16,587 nt of DNA from Candidatus Altimarinota bacterium (GTDB lineage: Bacteria; Patescibacteriota; Gracilibacteria; BD1-5; UBA2023), in the NCBI GenBank assembly GCA_003488655.1, contig DNKW01000025.1, forward strand, positions 2,135-18,721, read 5' to 3'. A program made the translations under genes and the position numbers. Positions 9,801 to 16,587 of this stretch are shown here, in pieces. The notes under the pieces are model-generated. The model did not search any database. It saw nothing but the letters and a program-made list of their open reading frames with translations, and was not told the origin of the DNA. Position 1 is the stretch's first letter, and each line of letters begins with the position of its first letter.

Positions 9801-12298
9801 CTACGAACACTGAGCGTAATAGGAAAACATCCAAGTTCATCAAACTTATAACTGAAATCCTTTTGGGACGAATTTCTGCTTCCATACTTCCAAGTATAGG
9901 CGATTCCCTGACTGGTTCCATCGGTATTGACACTATTTTCCGCACTCATAGTTATAGCTTTTGCGCGATCGATGACAAATGCCTCTTTTCCGTCGCAGGC
10001 ATCGGGCGTTGGTATGATCTCATCGTTATCACGCTTAATGGTGATAATGGAAAATGGACTCGTACTATCCATTACATACACCTTTCGAGAGATGGAATTA
10101 CTATCCGAGTTACGTCCCTGAACGATCAAGTTTACAGAATAGGTTCCTGCTTTTTTATAGATATGACTCACTCTTCCGGTCGTACTCGTATCGGTTTCAC
10201 CGTCCCCAAATTGCCACTCGAATGTTTGTGCCTCCTTGGAATCGGCGATCAAAGAAAGGGAAGATCCGGCCCGTACGATTTTCGGAGAAGTGATGAGTCG
10301 GATAGAGAGAAGAGAATTGATGGTAATATCTTTATTGGATGAAACCGTCTTTCCGTCTTTATTGGATACTTCCAGAGTAACATGGTGCGTACCAATGGTA
10401 TCAAAAGTATATCTTCCCATTGCCCCGTTACGAATCGGGCTTGCAAGATCACTGCGAACGCCATCAACTATCCATGCATAGGCCAGATTTCCTCCATCCA
10501 AATTATCGGGATCATAGCTCTTTGTCGCATCGAATATAAGTACATTGGGTGATTCTGCATTCAAAGTCTTCGTATCGAAGGATGCAACGGGATCACGTCA
10601 TTCGATAGTGATTATGAGCGTGTCATAATCCTCTTTTCCGTTGGAGGCAAGAGTTCGGAGCTTTACGGCATATTTCCCGGTTCTCGGAAATTTGTAGGAG
10701 ATATTTTGGAGATTGGAAGTAAAGAGCGATTTTTCACTCTCGAGTTCGGTAATCTGCCAAGAATACCCAAGGTTCAAGTATGCGGCCGAAGCGGAAGCAT
10801 TGAAATGAAATTCATCCCGAGGAAATCCATTGATTTTATCGGATCTGATGCTTGAGATAGGATCACGAATTTCGATCTCTATTTCTTTGATAACTTTTTG
10901 GTTCTCATTGGTGGTTACCTCCATCTTCAGTCTATAAATTCCCTCGTTGGAATATATCTGACGATCGAGCGACGGAGAATTATTATACTGAGCGATATTT
11001 CCATTTCCAAATTCAAAACGGGTCGCGATGAATCTGGTTCCAGCAGCCGGAGTGGATGCGGTTGCATCTATAAGAAGCCCCTGACGACCTTGTGCGGGCG
11101 TGAATTTTATCTTATCGAGATTGGAAACATATATTCCATTGATAGCGAGGGAGATATTTCCAAGCTTTGGAAGTACGTGTATATTCGTGGAGGAATCAAA
11201 AGGAAGAACATCTGTTTTTCCATTTTTATTTCGGCTCGAAGAAAGGATATTGAGAAAAACGGTATACGTACGTTCCTCCGGAAAAGTATAGGCGAGAGAC
11301 GGTCCGGTTCCGAGAATAGTCCTCTGTCAGAGAGCGGATCGAATCCACCAAATATAACTTGTCTTCGGGATGGTCACACCTGACGGATCCACCACTTCGG
11401 AAGCTCGAAGAGTTACCGTCAGTGGGGCATTTCCTGTCGCCGGAGATGCAACAATCTTCCCCTTAATACGACCGAGTTTCACTTTCGTGAGGTAATCATT
11501 GAGATTTTTTGCGAGATTGGCAATAGCCGTATCGGAATCCGGAGTTTTCTTTACGAGTGCGATGGCGGTGATAAGGGAGTTCGCGAGATTGGTATTGAAA
11601 ATAGTATCATTGGAGTCTGAAAATGTCGCCATAGAGGATTTTACGAGGGATTCAAGATTCGCGAGAGTTCCTACGGTAATTCTATTATTTACCTGATATT
11701 CACGATCAAGAGTAGAGCTCAATAACTCAATCTGTTTTTTGTAATTATCAAAGGTGTTCGTATCATATTCCGTATAAGCATACGTCGTCTCGATAAAGGA
11801 AGGAAGTTTAAAAGCATTATTGAGAACACCTCCGACACCACCCGATCCTATGAAGAACTTGACTATGGAATAAGCAAGAAAGATAATAACGAGCCCGATA
11901 ATCACATGAAAGATGGTCGCTTTTGATTTCTTCACCTTGTCCTCATCTCCTCCTGCCGTCAGAACATTGAATCCGGCATAGATGATATAGATCACTCCGA
12001 CAATCCCGAGGAACATAAGAAGATAAGCGATGATATCCTGAATATATTGGGAAAACTTTCGGGTTTTTTCGATATCGTTAATATTCCCGCTCACGATCTG
12101 GGTACCACGATCGAGCGAACAGTAACTTGCGGAAGCGGGGTCGTTGCTATTGCAATAATTCACGGAAGTGGTGGAAGTACAATCCGCCCAGTTAAAAAGA
12201 TTGCAGGCCGAAGCAAAGGAAGAAAAAGAAAGGAATGCTACAAGAAAGGCTGTAGCAAGAGAGAGAAAATATGTTTTTGTTTGGGAAAATAGACGCAT
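6812..12298 (-). CDS. Giant surface protein: pilin-like domain, PKD repeats, TM helix, PDWLK tail (seven UGA-Gly)
   Basis: One uninterrupted frame of 1828 residues from ATG 12298 to TAG 6812-6814, with UGA as Gly324, 567, 987, 1248, 1444, 1691 and 1813. Residues 1-31 are a signal peptide ending ASA before Cys32. Residues ~80-151 are a two-helix module (IIYAGFNVLTAGGDEDKVKK between helices) like the VirB2/TrbC-type pilins common in CPR genomes. Residues ~150-280 are helical. Residues ~285-1060 hold about seven PKD-type domains (FEWQFGDGETD, YKWDYNGDGFYEE), followed by further beta-rich sequence to ~1247. Residues ~1249-1425 are helical, and ~1448-1477 are a third membrane helix. The tail, ~1478-1828, is Ser/Glu-rich with five (I/L)P(D/A)W(L/M)(K/Q) motifs. 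Predicted topology is consistent throughout: PKD region outside, tail in the cytoplasm. Likely a contact or adhesion protein linking the surface to a cytoplasmic partner (inference). Confidence 0.92.
6815..7614 (-). repeat. Repeated PDWLK-type motifs in the giant protein tail
   Basis: Five copies of a six-residue motif occur: IPDWLK at 1562-1567, LPDWLK at 1631-1636, LPAWMQ at 1685-1690, IPDWLK at 1723-1728 and LPDWLK at 1823-1828, the last being the exact C-terminus. They are spaced 38-100 residues apart in otherwise low-complexity sequence. Four share the DNA word AGCCAATCCGG (plus strand) near 6819, 7119, 7395 and 7602; the fifth, near 7232, has diverged. The regular motif in disordered sequence suggests a docking site for a cytoplasmic partner. 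Confidence 0.85.
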
Positions 12299-12330
12299 CT
12301 TGGGTGCTTTTAAAAAATAAATCTGTTTCG

Positions 12331-12359
12331 ATTCTAGCACATCCGAAGATAAAAAGCAA
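12331..12359 (-). promoter_or_regulatory. Promoter of the giant PKD gene
   Basis: On the minus strand, TTGCTT (12354-12359) and TAGAAT (12331-12336) are separated by exactly 17 bases. TG two bases before the -10 gives an extended -10 (TGCTAGAAT). The predicted start near 12325 lies ~27 bases before ATG 12298. It also shows that an in-frame GTG at 12340 is too far upstream to be the start. The 172-base gap to the cyclase gene has no terminator on this strand. Confidence 0.6.
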
Positions 12360-12470
12360 GAAATATAAACTTTTTTTTGATTCTTTTTCTCTTCGTCCGA
12401 AGAAAATGCATTTTGAAAAAAGAAAATTCCATCACTTTGAATTGTCCCCGAAAAGAGAAGTGAATGTCTC

Positions 12471-14603
12471 CTATTTCACCTTAAACCGGTACACCATATC
12501 CCAATCCTCTGACGGAGGATTGATGATGAATTCATCACAGCGATCGATGAATTTTTTCGATGGCGTATCCCCTATTTTCTCGAAAAGCGCTTTCGCTTCG
12601 ATAAATTTACGTGATCGATAGAGAGCGATGGCTTGTCCATAGAGCTCTACTTTGCGAAGCTCTTTAAGTTTTTTTATAAAGTTCTGTGATGGGATATTCC
12701 ATATTTGCTTGAATTTTTCAATGGATGTATCATATTTTTTTTCTTTGAATCCCTTCAGGGACTCTCTGTAGAGTTCAATTTTTTCTGCTTCTAAGCGGTC
12801 ATTGAAGCCGAGAAGCTCATAGATTTTTATCGGTTTTGTCTTTCCTTTTACGGTGATGATATCAAGTTCTCGTACAACAAACCGATCCTTTCATATCTGA
12901 GCGTACGTATCCTCACTGATAATGATATTGGTTCCGTACTGTTTATTGATCGACTCCAGACGAGAAGCGAGATTCACCGTATCTCCAAGAGCAGTATAAT
13001 CATATCGTTTCGAGCATCCGAAGTTTCCGATAATCGCCTTTCCGGTATTGATTCCTATGCGCATATCGATAAATGTTTCGCATCCAAGCTCTTTGATCGC
13101 GGCACGGACTTTCTCGAGCGCTTGACGTTGCAATAATGCGGCTGTGCAGGCATTATTCGCATGACGAGGAAGATCGAGTGGTGCATTCCAAAACGCCATA
13201 ATCGCATCTCCGATGAATTTATCGATCGTTCCTTTTTCTGCGAGAATAATCGAGGACATTTCCTCGAAATAGATATTGAGAATCTTTCCCAGTTCTTCGG
13301 GTTTCAGATTCTCCGAGAGGTCGGTAAAACCGGCAAGATCCGAAAAGAACACCGTCACTTCGCGCTCCGCTCATCCGAGATGCATACTGTCAATCCCGAG
13401 TTTGATAAGTTCGTTTGCCACATCCTCCGAGATATATCGGGAAAAAATCGCTTTTACCTGATCTTTGGACTTACGCTCTTCGATGAATTTCTTGAAATAA
13501 ATAACCAGACTAATTACCGCATATGAAACAATGAGGGGAAATATCTCCACTACGATGCCGAGGTACTGAAATATCCCGAGCGATATCAGTATGTAGACTG
13601 CGATGATACCAAATGAAGATATCACTCCGTAGACAATATGATTCATCCCGGCGAGGATACACCCGCAAATGAAAATAAGAAGGATATTCCTGAGGAGAAA
13701 ATCATAGAGATTTTCATAATCGATAAATTTCTCTGTGGTGAGCGTGTTATAGAGGTTTGCATGAATCATCACCCCCGGCATAACGGTCGAGGTATCGTAC
13801 GGAGTCAGAAACTCATCATGGATATCCGGTGCCGTAGCTCCAACGAAAACCACTTTTCCGGCAAATAAACTGGAACGGCTCGAATTTTCGAGCACATCGA
13901 TAAATCCCACTGTTTTATACGCAGAAGTAAAAAAGTTTATATTTATGTGCCCATCGTCAACAGGAATCTGTGTCCCGTTTTCAAAAACAATGGCACTGTC
14001 TGTAACATTCGGATTTTTCAGATTATGGGAAATGCGATACGCCTCAATACTTATGGGAAGTATGGAATTCTCTCCTTTGTCATAGAGACGCACACGATTG
14101 CGATAATCCGGGAGACTGAAATTAAAAACATTGAACGAATTATAGGAAGTGGTATTGATAATCCCCATACTTTCTTTATAGCTTCCCTCTCCGAAAAGAT
14201 CTGTTTGAAGCAACTGGGATTTTTCATTGTACTCGGCTCCGATAATCACATTCGGATTTTTCTGCAAGATATCCGTGAGTTCGCGATCGCAGGCTTCGTT
14301 CTCTCCTTTTTGATAAAACACCGTATCCATCACCACAACCTTCGGATCTCCGTAGAGAATATTTCGGATGAGCGTCGCATAGTCGCAACGAGTGATATCC
14401 TGATATCTCTTGAATTTATTGGAATTGAGCGTCTCTTCATCGAGCGCAACCACGATGATATCTTTGTCTATCAAACCCTTATTCAGACCGAAGTACGACG
14501 ATACGATCGTATAATTGGAATACAGAGCAAGGAGAAAAAGAAGAACCAAAATAACAAGAGTCACGATTCCATAAAAAAGAAAATCTCATTTTTCTATTTT
14601 CAT
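12471..14603 (-). CDS. CHASE2-domain class III adenylate cyclase (three UGA-Gly)
   Basis: A 710-residue receptor-type cyclase ending at TAG 12471-12473; UGA encodes Gly6, 411 and 571. An N-terminal helix precedes a ~270-residue external CHASE2 sensor (DIIVVALDEETL, VVVMDTVFYQ, GKVVFVGATAPDIHDEFLTP). Three membrane helices follow, then the cytoplasmic catalytic domain from ~410. Active-site residues are complete: metal Asp422 (FFSDLAGFT) and Asp466 (FIGDAIMAF), base-specifying Lys462 and Asp535 (RYDYTALGD), and Asn544 and Arg548 (VNLASRLE). The Lys/Asp pair predicts ATP to cAMP. Gly411 is the second Gly of LGGAEREVTVFFSD, normally invariant. The C-terminus (RELDIITVKGKTKPIKIYELLG, then NPPSEDWDMVY) matches full-length family members and lies beyond a UGA. 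Start 14603 is 17 bases after the lipoprotein stop; ATG 14636 in the same frame, overlapping that gene, is an alternative. Likely co-transcribed with it. Confidence 0.95.
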
Positions 14604-14620
14604 ATTGCGAAACCAAGTAA

Positions 14621-15685
14621 TTATTTTATGAGTCATCGGAAGTGAAGTTGAAGTTTATTATCTGGAGTATTTTTCGTCGATATGAGCGTAGTGATGTCCA
14701 CATCGAATCGTTCGGGATTGGCGTACATAAATTTATTCTCTGTTACGAGAGCATCATATATTTTCTCTCCTGTTTTCACATCGATGGAACTCAGAGGGAT
14801 TTCGGAAAGTATTCGGGAATCGATGATTTTCTTGTCCTGAATATCCATCGTTCCTGCAATCGTGAAGCTACTCAGAAAATCCTTGTTTCCGTCGAACTCT
14901 TTTTTTGCCTCATCTCCCCCAAGTATTGTCGCAACACGATTCAAGAAGGTAACAACATTATCGGGATTGAGTTTCAGGGTCAGAGTAGCAATATCCTCTT
15001 CTTTTTCGACTCCGCCGATTATTTCCAACACTTCCGTATCGAGAAATGCATCGATGATTTTCCCCTCCTCTTCCTTGGAGTTTTCGCGAAGCGGTGAATT
15101 TTTTTTGCTTACCACCAGAGTCGCGAATATCTCTTTTAAGAACTCTGCACGAGCATCGGATGAAATAAGTTTCCCTTTATTTTCGTCATACGCAAGCATA
15201 AGACTATCTGTCAAATCTTTCGGTGCGCCGAAGAACTCCAGTGTCGCACGATCGAGATGATTGAGACTATAGGCAACAGCACCGCTTCCATCAATACGGA
15301 AAGTGATATCTATGTCTCCGGCACCGAAACTGCGTTTATTGAGGTATACCTTCACGGTTGCATCCATACTCGGATGTTCCTCGTCCTCGAAGTTATAATC
15401 TCCGAGAAACCCAATACTCATACTCGAGAACTTTTCCTGAAATTTCATCCCTCCGAACTCAGAAAGAGCTTTACCGTCACCACTCACCATGGTTCCAAGT
15501 TCGAAGTCAAATTTCCCTTTCTTCGGAATCTTGGTTACCGCTGCCTGGTAGGATCGGAAAGTCTCTTTCCAGAGGTTCTTGTAGTACAAAACATCGTGTT
15601 TTGTTTCTTCTTTATTCCAGAAACAAGACGAAAGACTCGAAGTGAGAAAGATGGCGAGAAATATGGCGAGAAGAGGTTTTTTCAT
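14621..15685 (-). CDS. Predicted lipoprotein, 354 aa, function unknown (one UGA-Gly)
   Basis: Starts at ATG 15685. The N-terminus MKKPLLAIFLAIFLTSSLSSC is a lipoprotein signal peptide with lipobox LSSC and lipidated Cys21, so the protein should be tethered outside the membrane. The body alternates strand-rich segments (KVYLNKRSFGAGDIDITFRI) with charged helices. It contains no family motif I recognise. UGA at 14633-14635 encodes Gly351, followed by only Leu-Ile-Lys before TAA 14621-14623, so recoding adds just four residues. It lies directly upstream of the CHASE2 cyclase on the same strand, so it could be an accessory ligand-binding or structural partner of the sensor (inference from position only). 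No Shine-Dalgarno; AT-rich DNA (TATAAA, TATACT) lies immediately before the start. Confidence 0.88.
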
Positions 15686-15712
15686 AGTATAAATTTATAA
15701 AATACTTATTCC

Positions 15713-15857
15713 AGAACTTTCGCAAAAACGAAGTAATTTGAGTGCAAACCGAGTACCGGAGTGAACCGTACGACTGTACGGGGAAGCTATTTAGCTCCCC
15801 TTGTGGGCTGAAGAAACGGAGGTTTAATCTCAAAGAACGAGTTTTTCCGAGAGTTCC
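15713..15857 (-). repeat. Interspersed repeat element, copy 2, with extra hairpin
   Basis: Read on the minus strand, this ~145-bp element matches 2021-2143. The first ~45 bases and last ~65 bases align with only scattered differences, and the central hairpin CCGTAC-AGTC-GTACGG (15766-15781) is identical. An eight-base segment of copy 1 is replaced here by about 30 bases carrying a second hairpin, GGGGA-AGCT/AGCT-CCCC (15780-15800). Its ends form their own inverted repeat (GGAACTCTCGG against AGAACTTTCGC). It starts one base after the TAA of the SLH gene and lies 27 bases upstream of the lipoprotein start. Confidence 0.8.
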
Positions 15858-15858
15858 C

Positions 15859-16587
15859 TTATTTGAAGAATATATTGAAGAGAATCTTCGCTACCTCCGC
15901 TCGGGATATCGGATCGTTCGGTCGGAACTTCGTCGCGGTTGCGGAGATATATCCGAGTTTCTTGGCAGTCGATACATACGGAGCTGACCAGTCAGTGGAT
16001 TTTATGTCACCATAGGTATATTTTGCATCGAAACTCTTTTTCACTCCTGAGAAGTTTATGATAATCTTCATAGCTTCGGCTCGAGTAATCGGTCGGTTCG
16101 GTTCGAAATTTACATTGGTTGCGGAGATGAATCCAAGTCTCTTGGCTGTCGATACATACGGAGCCCACCAATCGCTCGTTTTTATATCTGCGTAGGTGTA
16201 AATTTTATTGAATAGAGCGGTAGTTCCCTTGGAAAGATTCGCCATCTTCAGAAGCTCTGCACGAGAGATGCTACGATTTGGTTCATAGGTTGCATTGGTT
16301 CGTGCAATTCTCTTTTCATTGAGCTTCGTGATATATGGGCAGAACTCGCTGGTCTTTTCCACGTCCTTAAATGGACCACAAGGATTTAGAATAGAAACAG
16401 CCGGTGTCGCAACAACTGTACCCGAAGAGATTTGTGTTGCTGAAGTTGTTGTAGTAGTGATGGTTGTTGCTATTTTACTCGTATCCTCCGTACCGTTTGC
16501 ATACGCGATATAACTGTCCCCAGAAACAAGACTCACGGTTTTTTTGAGGAAACTGTTGTAGATATCAATCTTTCCCTCGATAAGTTT
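15859..16587 (-). CDS. SLH (S-layer homology) protein, C-terminal part only
   Basis: Open to the right window edge, so the N-terminus is missing; 242 residues are visible, ending at TAA 15859-15861. Visible residues ~40-60 are a Thr/Ser linker (TTITTTTTSATQISSGT). Three SLH domains follow at ~71-117, ~130-178 and ~190-242. Each has an aromatic-x-D start (FKDV, YADI, YGDI), a central helix (APYVSTAKRLGFISA) and the (S/T)RAE signature after a F/YxPNxxI stretch. SLH triplets bind pyruvylated secondary cell-wall polymer and anchor proteins or S-layers to the cell surface. The first domain has two cysteines (visible 70 and 83) that could pair. The second and third domains are very similar, suggesting duplication. 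No UGA occurs in the visible part. It is the first of five minus-strand genes here, with the repeat element following its stop. Confidence 0.93.
   Translation of the reverse strand, partial: KLIEGKIDIYNSFLKKTVSLVSGDSYIAYANGTEDTSKIATTITTTTTSATQISSGTVVATPAVSILNPCGPFKDVEKTSEFCPYITKLNEKRIARTNATYEPNRSISRAELLKMANLSKGTTALFNKIYTYADIKTSDWWAPYVSTAKRLGFISATNVNFEPNRPITRAEAMKIIINFSGVKKSFDAKYTYGDIKSTDWSAPYVSTAKKLGYISATATKFRPNDPISRAEVAKILFNIFFK

Noticed and set aside
9377..10342. Plus-strand open frame of about 320 codons
   Set aside because: It lies wholly antisense to the PKD region of the giant protein, encodes a low-quality basic Ile/Arg-rich product with no motif, and has no start signal. It is a shadow frame.
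3791..12298. Apparent pseudogenes or frameshifted fragments of PKD, pilin and cyclase genes
   Set aside because: All breaks are UGA codons in a single constant frame with no TAA or TAG, and conserved residues continue across each one. Recoding explains them without any mutation.
12299..12340. GTG start at 12340 for the giant protein
   Set aside because: It lies upstream of the predicted transcription start and overlaps the -10 region; ATG 12298 begins a clean signal peptide.
12361..12470. Terminator between the cyclase and giant PKD genes
   Set aside because: The small CTTC-ggac-GAAG hairpin has no T tract following it on the minus strand; it looks like chance pairing in AT-rich DNA.
13947..14645. 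Plus-strand open frame of about 230 codons opposite the cyclase
   Set aside because: It is antisense to the CHASE2 domain, whose family match is strong, and has no promoter, ribosome site or recognisable product.

Overview
This window reads correctly only if UGA is translated as glycine (translation table 25). That code is established for two candidate-phyla-radiation lineages, Gracilibacteria (BD1-5) and Absconditabacteria (SR1), so the DNA almost certainly comes from one of them. Under the standard code the window looks like broken fragments. With UGA as Gly it resolves into ten intact or edge-truncated genes with 25 in-frame UGA codons, and every visible stop is UAA (7) or UAG (3). Three UGA codons sit at family-defining glycines: the PKD signature WDFGDG, the LGGxxREVTVFFSD entry of a class III adenylate cyclase, and the AREGMESVENIRD stretch of a prepilin.

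Left part. A minus-strand tandem-CBS protein (34-921) lies divergent from a 64-residue orphan gene that has its own promoter, Shine-Dalgarno and terminator (1126-1320). Next come a plus-strand 182-residue protein of unknown function (1473-2021), a 123-bp repeat element joined to its stop codon, and a symmetric terminator. A membrane-anchored FecR-like/Ig-like protein (2261-3712) and a type IV prepilin-like protein (3791-4405) follow. A strong bidirectional terminator at 4404-4440 separates them from the minus-strand block.

Right part. Five minus-strand genes are listed here in transcription order: an S-layer-homology (SLH) protein cut by the window edge, a 354-residue lipoprotein, a CHASE2-adenylate cyclase, an 1828-residue membrane protein, and a 771-residue three-helix membrane protein with PKD repeats. 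The 1828-residue protein combines a signal peptide, a VirB2/TrbC-pilin-like two-helix domain, a long PKD-type ectodomain, a further membrane helix and a Ser/Glu-rich cytoplasmic tail with five (I/L)P(D/A)W(L/M)(K/Q) motifs. A second, inverted copy of the repeat element sits just after the SLH gene stop, in the same orientation relative to its upstream gene as the first copy.

Interpretation. Almost everything is predicted to be at the cell surface: SLH anchoring, lipoprotein, PKD and Ig adhesion-type ectodomains, prepilin, and a CHASE2 sensor producing cAMP. This fits a contact or attachment apparatus with a signalling component, as expected for a host-dependent CPR cell, but that role is inferred. 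After recoding there is no gene-free stretch longer than about 240 bases. I see no tRNA, rRNA, CRISPR array or transposase gene.
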